NCBI GenBank assembly: GCA_019009955.1
Contig: CM032228.1
Location: 127,941,001-128,005,000 of the forward strand
Direction of reading: 5' to 3'
From: Riptortus pedestris
Taxonomy: Eukaryota; Arthropoda; Insecta; Hemiptera; Alydidae
DNA length: 64,000 bases
Shown here: positions 35,786 to 48,574 of the stretch, piece after piece
Layout of the letters: the number at the start of each line of letters is the position of its first letter
Position numbering within the stretch: position 1 is the first letter of the stretch
The notes under the pieces: generated by a model
What the model was told of the DNA's origin: nothing
The model's database searches: none
What the model saw: only the letters and a program-made list of their open reading frames with translations
Program-made: the position numbers and the translations under genes

Positions 35786-36207
35786 GTAGTGATTTTTTAT
35801 ATTTATTTATTTTTATCAAATGTTTATAATTTAATGCCAGCATAACATTTTTGTTTTAGATCAAAAGAAATGCACCATGTCAAGCGTTTTTTCATTAACT
35901 TTTCACATTGTATTTTCTAAATGTGAGTGTTATTGAGAATATGATTTCTTTAGCTCTTTAGGAGAAAATTCTTATTTACTTCTAAGATTGTGCTAGGAAT
36001 GTGCGGAACCTGTGGTTGGGGCGGGGGAGATTTTAAATGTACAGTGTGAGATGGGAGAGAAGGAAGGAATCTAGACTTGCCCTACAAAAACTAGCCTACC
36101 TGCCCTTGCCTGGAGGTGGATAACCCAGGGAGGCCCCATCACCTGCATACCTGTCTCGCACACATGCTCTGCACAAGTTTGCGCTACTATTCAAAATACT
36201 AATAAAG
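35786..36207. other. No gene recognised
   Basis: A GC-richer stretch at about 36000-36160 has no open frame of note. Confidence 0.35.
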
Positions 36208-36779
<572 letters not shown>

Positions 36780-36804
36780 AAATAAAATAATCAATAGAAA
36801 TTGT

Positions 36805-36910
36805 TTTATTTTTTATTTATTTATTAACGTCCACCTTTTGCAACTTAGGCTAATCGGGACGGGTTATCTACAGGTTACCACCCTTTTCTAGCCAGGGTGG
36901 GCATATATTA
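36805..36910 (-). repeat. SX SINE copy 12, 5'-truncated with exact target duplication
   Basis: Only the 3' body is present (TTATTAACGTCCACC to CTAGCCAGGGTGGG). CAATAGAAATTGT flanks it exactly at 36792-36804 and 36911-36923. The truncation therefore happened during insertion, as in LINE-style target-primed copying. Confidence 0.93.
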
Positions 36911-37068
36911 CAATAGAAATTGTAATTTATTTAACATGAAGGCGAGGCACGAGTCTAATTGAAAAATGTGACGGTAAAAGGCCGGGAAGATTTTTAAATA
37001 AGTTCTTTCACTACCTTCAATATCATTCACTTTGCGTTTTTGCCAATAAAGCGTTTTGTGTTCTGCTA

Positions 37069-37503
37069 TTAGCAGATTTCAGTTATGGGAAATCAGCTAT
37101 TGAAGTCCTACTCATGACGCGATTTTCGAATGAAAGCCACAAATGTCCATTTATCCTACCTAGGAAATGACGAAAATGAGGTCCGTTAAAAATAATATAA
37201 CTGTTGGTACATATATGTTGGTGTGTATACCATATATATATTTTTGTCTGCTCTAGCGATAGAAGTTTTTGTTTAATCGGTACCAAACAATGTTTAAACG
37301 TTTCATGCAGAACTAAATATCAAGTTCTTTAAAAATATCTCCATTATTATACGTCTCCATAATGGGATAGAACCAATATTATTGTAAATTTATAGTTCTA
37401 TAATCGTTATTATATACATGTTTTCGTCATTTTCAATATTAAACGAGATATTGGCATTTATTTAGATTTCTGCCTTCAGTAAACCTCTACTTTTAGTCAT
37501 CGC
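37069..37503 (-). repeat. HX copy, 5'-end missing
   Basis: Starts TTAGCAGATTTCAGTTATGGG, passes CCATTTATCCTACCTAGG and a short TA core near 37230-37240, and continues to ACTTTCAGTAAACCTCTAC. It lies 13 bp from the next HX copy, which has the opposite orientation. Confidence 0.8.
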
Positions 37504-37516
37504 ACTTTAAAAAAAG

Positions 37517-37995
37517 TCCGTCACGCAGGGGCTGCGTAAACTAAGCAGATTTCCCACGTGAAGTTTTATAATAGAGAAATCTGCCCAATAACAAGTGTAG
37601 TAAGTAGTAAGGGATCACTAAACTTATACACGAGGGACGAATAGTTACGAAAACGGCCGCCAGAGCTCTCTTCGAAAAGTACCAAACAGCTCACTACTGC
37701 CGACCAATGCAGAATACAAATGCAAATATCTCGGTTAATATTCAAGATAAAGAATAAGTGTATAGAACAATATTTGTAGTAACTTTAATTTGCAATAATA
37801 TTGATTCTATACAACTTTTCGATCCGACGCATAATAACGGAGATATTTCGAATTTTCTGAAAATCCCCCCTCTAAACCCCCCCTCCCATTGGTCCGATTT
37901 CAGCCATTAACGAACTCTTCCTTTTTACAAAAAACGATTAAATTCCGAGTTTGGTAACGATCAAACAAAAATTGCGACCGCTAGAGCGTTAACAG

Positions 37996-38067
<72 letters not shown>

Positions 38068-38189
38068 TTGAACGGACCTCATTTTCGTCATCTCCTGGGT
38101 AGGATCGATGGACATTTGAAGAAATTTTTCGAAACTCGCGTCATGCGTACGACCTCAATAGCTGATTTCCCTTAAGGGAAATCTGCTAA
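37517..38189 (+). repeat. HX copy, full length (673 bp)
   Basis: TCCGTCACGCAGGGGCTGCG start, AAGCAGATTTCCCACGTG, a GGCCGCCAGAGCTCTC block, a C-rich tract at 37865-37888, (TA)n at 37998-38063, and a perfect hairpin with TGCTAA at the end. Confidence 0.93.
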
Positions 38190-38816
38190 TAGAGAATACA
38201 TCATGAAATGTCTTATTAAAATCTTAAATACCAAATATTGTTTTCAGTCAACCTTTATTATTTGATATACATGCCAATAGTTAGTGTGATGGCGTCATCA
38301 ATTAAGAATTTAATCATCGCCCTCTTCTACCATTCATTTTATTTTTTTTGGAAATATATTGTGATGAGATGATGAGATTGTGTTGTGGGAAATTTGCTTT
38401 GTTTATGCAGCCCCCTTGTGTTATTTACTGATTACATGAGACATATCATGATTTGTTAGTTTAACTTGTCATTACGATGAGCAGGGGGAGAGGGGGGGGG
38501 TCCGCTTAGGTTGTAAACTAACGCATGTAAATAAATAACTCTCCTACAATCAAGTCTTAGCTGACCCAGTGGTTTCTTCGTAACTACTTAAGCTGGAGTA
38601 GATAGCAGAGATTTTGTTGGAGATTATTATAGCTAGCGAGGCGGTCTGTGGGATTATATTAATAACTCTGTTCATATTTAAATAACGACGAAATGTATGA
38701 TACAGCAGGTTTAGGAAGTAACTTCAAAAACTAGATCCGCCATTTAACGTTTTTCTGTTTGTTGCATTATACGAGATATTTAATATTTTCCTTTTTAAAT
38801 TGTTCTAAAAAAAAAG
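38190..38816. other. Mostly unassigned; older HX scraps
   Basis: TACCAAATATTGTTTTCAGTC and GTGATGGCGTCATCAATTAAG (about 38230-38306) recall the older HX interior (compare 44500-44610 and 58740-58830). The rest is unassigned. Confidence 0.4.
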
Positions 38817-39352
38817 TCCGTCACGCAGTGGCTGCGTAAATTAAGCAGATTTCCCACGTGAAGTTTTACAATAGAGAAATCTGCCTAATAACAACTGTAG
38901 TAGTAAGAAACCTCTAAACCTAAAACATTATTTAGGGCGTAATAACCCAGAAGTTTCTAGCCCCAAAAAACAGTTAACCTAACCTCTAAACCTATTCACG
39001 AGGGACGAGTAGTTATGGAAACGGCCGCCAGAGCTCTCGGCGGGAAGTCCGAACATAGCCTACTGGTGATCACACGCAGATTACAAATGCACATATCTCG
39101 GTTAATATTCAAGATAGAGAATAAATGCATATAACAATATTTATAGTAAATTTAATTTGCAATAAGATTGGTTTTATACAATTTTTCGATCCGATGCGTA
39201 ATAACGGAGATATTTCGAATTTTTGAAAATCCCCCCTCCCACTGGTCCGATTTCAGCCGTTAACGAACTTGATCTTCCTTTTTACATAAAACGATTAAAT
39301 CCGAGTTTGGTGACGATTAAACAAAAATTGCGACCGCTAGAGTGTTAACAGG

Positions 39353-39403
<51 letters not shown>

Positions 39404-39525
39404 TTGAACGGACCTCATTTTCGTCATCTCCTGGGTAGGATCGATGGACATTTGAAGAAATTTTTCGAAAATCGCGTCATGAGTACGACCTCAATAGCTG
39501 ATTTCCCTTAAGGGAAATCTGCTAA
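38817..39525 (+). repeat. HX copy, full length (709 bp)
   Basis: Best example of the long subfamily. Order: TCCGTCACGCAGTGGCTGCG; a segment with AGGGCGTAATAACCCAG; GGCCGCCAGAGCTCTCGG (39023-39040); ATCTCGGTTAATATTCAAGA; CGTAATAACGGAGATATTTCG; CCCACTGGTCCGATTTCAGC; GCGACCGCTAGAG; (TA)n 39356-39401; CCTGGGTAGGATCGATGG; and the hairpin GATTTCCCTTAAGGGAAATC plus TGCTAA. It has no coding capacity. Confidence 0.93.
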
Positions 39526-40612
39526 AAATTAAAATGAAGAAGCAATTTGAGTGTTCGATGTTCTTCTGTAATTAAAATGTAACACCGATCTATCGCTTTC
39601 ATTAAATTTTATTTAGAATATTGATACTTTTAAGACATGAAAAATGTGTGCTTATCCTCCGTCACAAGGACCGTTAATTCGTTTTTGTTTGTTTTTTAAA
39701 GAGGGAATTCTCCGATCGTAAATGATTACCAATTTAATTATTTTTTTACTTGGATACAGAGATCCATTTGAAAAAGTACTCCGTGTACTCTGCCATTGAA
39801 ATACTGGCATGGCTACAGACGTGTGCCCCAAAACACTTCTCTCCAAATTACGATACTATATGCCAATATTTTATTTATAAAGGATCATCTATTGGCCTAT
39901 GTAATGAAAAAAAAAATCATTGAACTATTTTAATGATACATTAATAATCTCTTCTCCTTAGTAGCTAACTAAAATCAGTCCTTCCAAAATAAACATAATC
40001 AACATCATATTTAAATAATTTATCCATTTTTTTAGTAGGTTCATTCGTCCTTCATTTTAATAATAACATTGTTGGTAAAATTTCTGTCTGGAGCATTTGT
40101 TTCCATAAACACAAATTGAAATAGATTTATGTATTCTGAAAGTGAAAGGGGTCTCTATTTAAAAAAGTCAGAAAACACAATTGTTTATTTACTCAAAAAG
40201 TGAGAGTATCTCACCTAACATAGACCAGATGAATTTCCTTTAGTGATTTATTTTCGTTTATCAGTTAAAATTAGATGTCCTTACTAATCCTTACGATTCA
40301 ACTTCATATCCAATATCCAGTTAGATTAGGTAATGAGAACGGCCTTAAAAGAATAAAAATCTATATCATTGATGGAACTGAATTTTTCCAAACAAAAGCA
40401 ACTGTAAAAAAGTTCTTTCTCCCCTTTGCCTAATAGTAATCTGTAGATAATTCGTTTCATTAAGTCATAAGTGAGATTAAGTGATTACATTGTCGTATTA
40501 ATAAACAATTTTATCTTATAGTTATAATAATATAAATTGATTGTATTCTATAAAGCAATAAATAAAACCTCAATTCATTTGTATATCATATTATTCAAAT
40601 TGTTCAATACAT
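39526..40612. other. No gene recognised
   Basis: AT-rich; the 64-codon minus frame at 39652-39846 has no motif. Confidence 0.35.
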
Positions 40613-40720
<108 letters not shown>

Positions 40721-40751
40721 AACAAACACATTAGTCATCACAATAACGGTT

Positions 40752-40822
40752 ACCAGATTTTCCATTAGAGAAATCAACTATTAAGATTGTACTCATGAAG
40801 CATTTTTCGAAGAGTTTAATAA
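40752..40822 (-). repeat. HX CTAA-end remnant
   Basis: CCAGATTTTCCATTAGAGAAATC, then ACTATTAAGATTGTACTCATG and TTTTTCGAAGAG align with the reverse-oriented HX end. The C/A minisatellite follows where an HX microsatellite core would be expected. Confidence 0.65.
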
Positions 40823-40854
40823 AATTCCCTTTGGTCATTTGGTTCAAATTTCAC

Positions 40855-41688
40855 CCAACCCCACACACCACACTCACACGCACACCAATGCCCACACACA
40901 CTCTCACACCAACGCCCACACATAATCCCACACCAATGCCCACACACACTCCCACACCAACACCCATACACTCCCTCACCAACACCCCCACACACTCCCA
41001 CACCAACTCCCCCACACACGCCCACACCAATTCCCACACACACTCCCACTCCAACTCCCCCACACTCTCCCACACCGACTCACCCACACACTCCCACACC
41101 AACGCCCATACACCCTCCCACATCAACACCCTCACACACTCCCACACCAACGCCCACACACACTCTCACACCAACGCCCACACATAATCCCACACCAATG
41201 CCCACACACACTCCCACACCAACACCCATACACTCCCTCACCAACTCCCCCACACACTCCCACACCAACTCCCCCACACACTCCCACACCAACTCCCCCA
41301 CACACTCCCACACCAACTCCCCCACACACTCCCCCACACACTCCCACACCAACACCCATACACTCCCTCACCAACTCCCCCACACACTCCCACACCAACT
41401 CCCCCACACACTCCCACACCAACTCCCCCACACACTCCCACACCAACTCCCCCACACACTCCCACACCAACTCCCCCACACACTCCCACACCAACGCCCA
41501 TACACTCCCTCACCAACGCCCCCACACACGCCCACACCCACTCCCCCACACACACCCCCCCCAACTCCCCCACACACACCCACACCATCGCACATACCCC
41601 CTCCCACATCAACACCCTCACACACTCCCACACCAACGCCCACACACACTCCCACCCCAACACCTATACACACTTCCACTCCAACACC

Positions 41689-41731
<43 letters not shown>

Positions 41732-41745
41732 TCATTCCCACACGC
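40855..41745. repeat. C/A-rich minisatellite, ~24-bp unit
   Basis: About 0.9 kb built from CTCCCACACCAACTCCCCCA-type units of about 24 bp, with variant units (CACACCAACGCCCACACACA). Higher-order structure is visible: a block with CTCTCACACC, ATAATCCC and ATACACTCCCTCACC occurs at about 40880-40980 and again 262 bp later at about 41142-41242. It ends in (CA)n at 41690-41727. Long open frames on both strands (for example 41198-41800 plus, 41238-41663 minus) are by-products of a stop-free unit whose length is divisible by three. Confidence 0.95.
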
Positions 41746-43022
41746 TCGCGCGCGTGTCATAAATACATATACAGCAAAAAAGGATTTTCATAATCTATGA
41801 TTAAGCCCCATCTTGTTTTGTCCTGTTATTCCATAAAACTTGGAATCTAAAAGGGTGATCCATGTCCTTGCTAAGTTCTTTTTATCGATACGAAACTGGA
41901 TAAACTTAAAGATAATGTCAGTAATAGGACTAGGAGGAATAAGGATTTTCAGTTAATGTATAATGTTTCTTTTTACTGATGCATTGTTCAAAACTGTTAT
42001 TCTATACATTAAGTATTCGTCTAACTGACATGAAATTACGACGGACTTTTTATCTGGATGTGTGTATAGATTGCATTTCAAAAGCGCTTTAAGTTTCTGA
42101 AGTATTTCACGTAAAGCAATTTGATTCCATTTCTTTGATAATGACCCAAGACGACAGAAGCAGAATTATAATAAATAAGTAATGTAGCCTTTAAGCCTTA
42201 TTATTTATGGTTATTAAAGTGATTTATGTTCAAGCCACCAAATAAAGGAAAAAGTAATTTTAAAAATCCATAAATAAAATATTTTTCTATCTTTAATGCA
42301 ATCCATGACTGGTTCCATTTCTTTCGTCCAGCAGTCTGCTGACTGCCTCTCTATGATAGTTTATGGCATTAGAAATTTGATATTTCGGTGACATGCCATG
42401 TATTTGACTGAAAGTTTAGACAAAATGTTATTCCTCCTTTAAATCTGAACAAATTAAGTTTAATAAAATATTAATTAATTAATTGAAAAAGATTAACAAA
42501 ACATAGGTAGATATCAACTTTATAGAGACCGTCGTTTTATTTCATGTTTATTTGAACCTTCTTTGGCATCCATCTGTTCTACGTATATAACTTTTTGATA
42601 CAACAGTCCGTTTATGAATAACGTATATAAAAGAGTGTTATACATTTTTTTTTTCTTACCCAAGCTTATTAACGGATTTTGTGATACCTTCGTCTAATAT
42701 AACCCAGAATAAATCAGTTTATATATAATTTAATATGTTATTATTATACATTATAATACATTATTCATATATAATTAATTATTCTCATATGCAATGATAA
42801 ATGTATTACCAAATTATTATTATTATTTTCAACCAAAAAAGTTTCCTTATAAAATATGTATATAAAAATATACAAGATGCTTGTATAAAAATTAACAAAA
42901 GTAGAACGTGGATTCTTGTAGTAACTAGAAATAATCTGGAGGGACCTTGAAAAAATACATAATTTTGTTGGGAAAATCTTTATTATTATATTATTATTAC
43001 GAGTATTTATTCACGTTCCCTT
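41746..43022. other. No gene recognised
   Basis: AT-rich. TTACGACGGACTTTTTATC near 42035-42055 may be a scrap of an HX 5' end. Confidence 0.35.
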
Positions 43023-43155
43023 TTAGCAGATTTCCCTTAAGGGAAATCAGCTATTGAGGTCGTACTCATGACGCGAGTTTTGAAAAATTTCCTCAAATGT
43101 CCATCGATCCTACCCAGGAGATGACGAAAATGAGGTCCGTTCAAAATTATATATA

Positions 43156-43238
<83 letters not shown>

Positions 43239-43722
43239 CTGTTAACGCTCTAGCGGTCGCAATTTTGGTTTTATCGTTACCAAACTTCATATTTAAGCGT
43301 TTTACGTAAAAAGGGAGATCAAGTTAGTTAATGGCTGAAATCGGACCAGTGGGGAGGGGGGGTTTAGAGGGGGGGATTTTTGAAAATTCAAAATATCTCC
43401 GTTATTATGCATCAGATCGAAAAATTGTATAGAATCAATCTTATTGTAAATTAAATTTACTATAAATATTGTTATATACATTTATTCTGTAATCTTGAAT
43501 ATTAACCGAGATATTTGCATTTGTATTGTGTGTGTGGTCGACGGAACCCCGCCATGTTCCGGACTCTCCGCCGAGAGCTCTGGTGGCCGTTTCCAGAACT
43601 ATTCGTCCCTAGTGAATAGGTTTAGAGACCCCTTCCTACTACAGCCGTTATTAGGCGGATTTCTCTATTGTAAAACTTCACGTGGGAAATCTGCTTAGTT
43701 TACGCAGCCCCTGCGTGACGGA
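43023..43722 (-). repeat. HX copy, full length (700 bp)
   Basis: Perfect hairpin start, (CT)n at 43155-43181 and (TA)n to 43234, CTCTAGCGGTCGC, CGAGAGCTCTGGTGGCCG near 43573-43590, and the end CCCCTGCGTGACGGA. Confidence 0.93.
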
Positions 43723-43728
43723 CTTTTT

Positions 43729-43916
43729 GTTACTATGGCTAATTGGAACGGGTTACCTACAGGTTACTTACTACCCTTTTCTAGCCAAGCTGGGACTAAG
43801 GATTTTATTTAATGAGTTCGTCACTATATAAATTCGTATTTGCCCAGGTGGAATCGGTTACAACAGATCTGTGAGATTAAGGCCATCGATTTAGCTCACA
43901 TGGCTAACCTGAACCT
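43729..43916 (-). repeat. SX SINE copy 13
   Basis: Starts a few bases after the HX end (TTACTATGGCTAATTGG). The body includes CTTTTCTAGCCAAGCTGGG; the head complement CACATGGCTAACCTGAACC ends near 43916. The usual 3' tail is missing. Confidence 0.8.
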
Positions 43917-44359
43917 CCGGATCTAAATCGTTAAGGCACCGAAATTATTCCGTACGCATAGCGTTTGTAAAAAATATAAACACATCACATCAGGGATAAA
44001 ATCTCAGAATATTATCATCCGTAAAGCGTCATGACATTTCTTTATCAGCTGACTTAGTCATTCTCAGTATAATACTTGTTTGTTTTCATGATATTACGAA
44101 TAGCGATAGCTTTCTTCACTGACAGTTTTCTTTGTATAGACATAATGCGTCTAATATTTTCTCTCTATCTTTTTTTTTTTTTTTTTATTTATTTTTTTTT
44201 CTTGTGGTTATAATTTATCAACTACTGTCTCTGTCATGGATGTCGAATTACTCATTGTAAATCATGTCCAGCTTCGATAAGAACAAATATATATGCTATT
44301 TCACATATCTTCAACCAAGAAAATAAATATTGTACCAATTGCAGTGTTTCAGTAATCGA
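43917..44359. other. No gene recognised
   Basis: Includes a T-rich run at about 44169-44202. Confidence 0.35.
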
Positions 44360-45064
44360 ATTTAGAGGAATATTTCGAAAATTCGAAATATCTCCGTTAT
44401 TATCCAGTGAATGGAAAAATTGTAACGAAGGAATCTTATTGCAAACTTAATTTCCAACGTTATAACATTAATTAATGGTATATTAACAATAAGATGTTAC
44501 ATGATGAACCACTTTATTTGAAACTTAAATCCCAAATATCTTTTTCATTGAACTTTTACTGTGTGAGATGTGTGCCAATATTTTCGATGTGATGCCGTCA
44601 TTTAAGTCATTAGATGATTTTTATTTGATCAACACTACACTCGTATTTAACTGTTTCATGGAAAATTAAATATTATATTAGGCAATGGCTGGAATTGTTC
44701 ATGGGGAAGTGGAGTTTAGAGAAAAGGAATACCAACAATTAGTAGTATCTCAGTTATTATGAATCGGATCAGGAAATTATAAATAACCAATGTTGTTGCT
44801 ATTTAAGTTTTCTACAACTATTGCTTTATGCTAATGTTTTCTGTTGCTCGAATATTAATGGAGCAATTTGTTTTGTTTTTTTTTAATTTCAGACTTTTGT
44901 AAGCCCACTCATCTACTCATCGGATTTTCACTTTAAGTACTATAACTCAGCCTTTAAGCAGCTTTAGGCTTCTTACTGCAGGAGAAGGAGTGATTTCATC
45001 AACAGGGTATAATATTCCAGTGCGTGGGAATTTTGTTTAGTTTACGCAGCACCTGCACGACGGA
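44360..45064 (-). repeat. HX copy, diverged, CTAA end missing
   Basis: ATATTTCGAAAATTCGAAAT, an older-type middle (CCAAATATCTTTTTCATTG; GATGCCGTCATTTAAG) and a second interior-like block near 44690-44860. It ends TTTACGCAGCACCTGCACGACGGA. It abuts the shared flank at 45065-45378. Confidence 0.7.
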
Positions 45065-45378
45065 CTTTTTATTCCTTACAGGTTCAATTTGATGCAATAT
45101 TATATTTTTAAATATACAGTTAAAGGGATAAATTTATGTCAGAATTATTTAGATTTTATGTATTGGATATCGCTGGTTACCTATTGGAACGGCCACGGAC
45201 GTTTTCGATTTTTCAGTCTTCCAATCGACAACACTTCCTTTTTTAAGTATTACTCTTTCCCCTAGAAACAAGAATGACAGTGCATTAGTGTGCTTCTTGA
45301 TGTTACCAGATTTGTCTCTACCATATCCATCCTTCAATAGTATGAAGTAAATATTTAATACTAAATTAAATAATCTGA
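45065..45378 (-). repeat. Inverted duplicate, copy A
   Basis: About 310 bp nearly identical, in reverse complement, to 48575-48890. Read on the minus strand it has a 62-codon frame ending VVDWKTEKSKTSVAVPIGNQ and RYPIHKI; the other copy has a frameshift in the same place. Both copies touch the 5' end of an HX element. Origin unknown. Confidence 0.85.
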
Positions 45379-48300
45379 TGTAGGTTCAATACACTTTCCC
45401 AATTCTAGTCGTATTAATGAGCCTAACCTAAAAATAATATATAGCGAGCTTTAGAGGTAATAAATTTTTCTTAAGTTTCGATTCTGGACACTTTTCTTAA
45501 ACGAATATTATCGCTCTTTTATTTATAATGCACGAATAAAAGGAAGTATTGCAATCACGAAAAAAAATTTGTTTTCAGATTTCGCGGAATTATCCGTTGT
45601 GACCGGCCCTGGGGACCTTTGACTAGTTTGGGTGTATTGACTGTACGTTTCTCCCATAACTCACAATAAAAAATTGCAATTATAAGATTTGTTTACCCTA
45701 GAAACATCAATAAATTAACGTGTATTAAAGTCTATAACATTTTTAGAATGAATTGGAACGGAGATATCGTTTATCAGGTTCAAATAAAATAATTTGTAAA
45801 TGATGACTATCAAACATTTTGCTTATTTTATTTAATGTCAAACTCCCAGTCCTAATCATTTGATTATTACTTTAAGCTCCTATATCACTAATCATCTCAT
45901 TTCCAGGTTACACTTCTAGACATGTTTTCAGGTATGGTATTCCCCTGCAAATGACATTATTCCAGCACTTGAGAAACCTGGTTAGTTTAAAAAGACAAAT
46001 TTGTGACGGAAAGTTTTTTGTTTCTAACTTATCTAAAATAGTATTCATTTATTGATTTCATTATATTATATATAACTTTAGACTTCCTTTTATTCGTAGT
46101 TGCTTAATCATTTATTCTTGCTTTATAAATGTTTAATAATACTGAAATGGTACTTCCTCCAACATATATAAACTATCCCAGGCTTTAGACTCCTTTTGCT
46201 TTAAGAGGCTTTCAAGTAAAAACAATGTCTGATTTGATATCTGAAGTTAAAGACGCACAAAGCTATCAGCAGTACTGAAAAAGTGAACGTTGCAGGGTAA
46301 GCAAGAAATAGAAGTGACCGTAGAATGGGCGTTGACCTTCCCGACTGTAAATAGTCCTTGTTCTTCTTTACATCGTAAAATCAGATTTTCTCGCCAGCTG
46401 AGAATATTTTTTGTTCAGAGGAATCTTCAGGAAAATTCCTCACAGCTTGACTAGTATAAATTTGTAGAATTTTCATGTACGAATATTTATTTGAACAGTT
46501 TCTTAACTTAGCTGTTTTAGGTATATATGAAAGTATAAATATGTGTTTGTGTGTGTGTGTGTGTCTGTTCAAAGAATAACTTTTATTCGTAAATGATAAT
46601 TTTTAATTTAAATATTTAATGTCATATATTTACTATTAAATCAGATGGTATAGAAATAATTCTTAAAAAAAAAACATTTTTAAAAGAAAAAAAAATTATT
46701 TCGTTTAGATTGTTATTTAGTAATAAGAAAACGGTTCAGGTTAACAAGAGGACAAATTTGTGGCTCCTCAAAATGTATATTTTAAAAACGCTTAACGCTT
46801 TCAGGAATTTACATTCCCATCAACAAAGTTACTTAAAATTAAAGCATAATAAGTAAGGAGTTTGGTCTAAAAGTTGAAATGTACATAACAGCTGAGGCCT
46901 AAAAAACAATCAAAACTACAAAATGTACAAAAATAAAATGTTTTAACAATAACATATTTATGATTAAAATTTTGGTTTAAAGTATAATAAATTAAAATTT
47001 ACATATTATCTAGACATTAAAATTTCTCGTCAGAGTGTAGGATGTGCGTAGAGAGATGCAACAGGGTTGAACTCAGCCTTTACACTAAGGCCGGAGGGAT
47101 GCGTTCAAGCCGCTAAGGAGGGGGCAGAGACAACTTTGGACACGAGAGATGCGTTTGTATCCGTCTGCACATTTGCATTCATTTTATTATTAGCTTTTTC
47201 TAGTTTAATTTCTGTACACTTCACGATGTCCATAAAATAACCATCAATTATCAATGTGGCGTAATTTTATTTGCTGATTATGATCCCTACAGTGGAGTAA
47301 CCTGATTCGTCACCCTCACCACCAGCAGAAATAGAACTGGAAAAAATGATTCATCAGTAAATAATTTACTGCTATATTTTAATCTGCTTATGTTATTTAT
47401 TTATTTATTTTTTTGACGTCATAAAACGTATAAATACTATCACAAATATCAAACCCTTTATAATACCAATGCTTAGTATCAATAGCTTAAACCAAGGTTA
47501 AGAGTAACTTTTGGGAACCCTTGGTAAAACATTTGGAGACATAAATGGCTACTAAAAGCCACAGTTTATTTTTATGAATATTTATCCTAAAATATTAGGC
47601 AAAGGGGGGAAAAAGTTATAAAGAACACTCAATAAAAAATATAATACTAATTTAGTAATAATAGCTCTTCTGAACTTCAAAGTTTCAATTTTAAACTTCT
47701 TTCTAAATTTCATGCATAAACTATCGATTTTTATAAAGCTATACGCAAACAGGATGAAGTCTGCGCATTTTATGTTTGGAGAAGCCCTCATTAGAAGTGA
47801 TCATTGGACTTTTCACATCCCAAATGAGAGCTAACACGAATGTCACTTGGTCTAATGAGACCAGATTAGATCTATGATGTTATCATCTATATTCATTTGG
47901 TACAGGCATGTCCCAAGAGGTCGACAATATTCATTCTGAATAATTAATTTTGCAATCATAGCATTTAAATAAGTCCCCTCTTTATAACAGGAATACATAC
48001 TTTCTAAACTATTTTCAGTGGACACCAGATGACTTCTTTGCACTCTTATAAAATAAACAAAAAAGGTTCTACTGCACCTCAAGTGATATAAGAAAATTGG
48101 AAATGCATCAGATCAAAACATACCGTGGAACATAAGTTTATATTATTTAGTGCTATATATTCTGCAGATCATAGTTTTTAGTTAGAGAAACAGAGAGATT
48201 GAAATTTTGTATTCCCTTTTAACACCCCATCATTCAATCTAAAGAGGAGTTAGACAAGTTGATGTTTCAACACAACCCTACATATGAAGTTTCAGCGTTC

Positions 48301-48574
48301 TGTGGCTAGGCATTTTTGTGTTATACAATAAAAGTACATACAAACGTACAGACGTCACCCCGAAACTACGTGAAATGGATTCAGGGAAGACCAAAACGAA
48401 TAATTCCGATGCAATCTAAAACTCAAGTGATTATAAAACCCCCTTTACTTCTCACAAGGAAGGAAAATTAAACATCATTCGTCATCATCGAATTTACCCT
48501 CGAAGAAGAATGCAACATGGAATAAATAATTCCAAAGATTATCCTTATTATTATTTATTGCATTGTGAAACTGT
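45379..48574. other. No gene recognised
   Basis: About 3.2 kb. The frames at 47582-47791 and 47852-48082 (minus) have no motif I recognise. Short GT run near 46548-46564. GTGTTATACAATAAAAGTAC and CACCCCGAAACTACGTGAAA (about 48318-48376) look like non-coding transposon tail sequence, unassigned. Confidence 0.35.

Noticed and set aside
39503..39515. TTAA in the HX hairpin as a piggyBac junction
   Set aside because: CCC-TTAA-GGG would be the inverted arrangement of piggyBac ends, and the other HX end has no TTAA, so the palindrome is better read as a terminal hairpin.
40855..41745. CRISPR-like regular repeat spacing
   Set aside because: The units are contiguous minisatellite monomers without unique spacers, in a eukaryotic transposon-rich context.
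40816..41800. Several long open frames (85-200 codons) on both strands in the C/A-rich region
   Set aside because: They are produced by a minisatellite with a 24-bp stop-free unit; composition is purely Thr/His/Pro/Ser or Val/Gly/Cys/Trp repeats with no domain.
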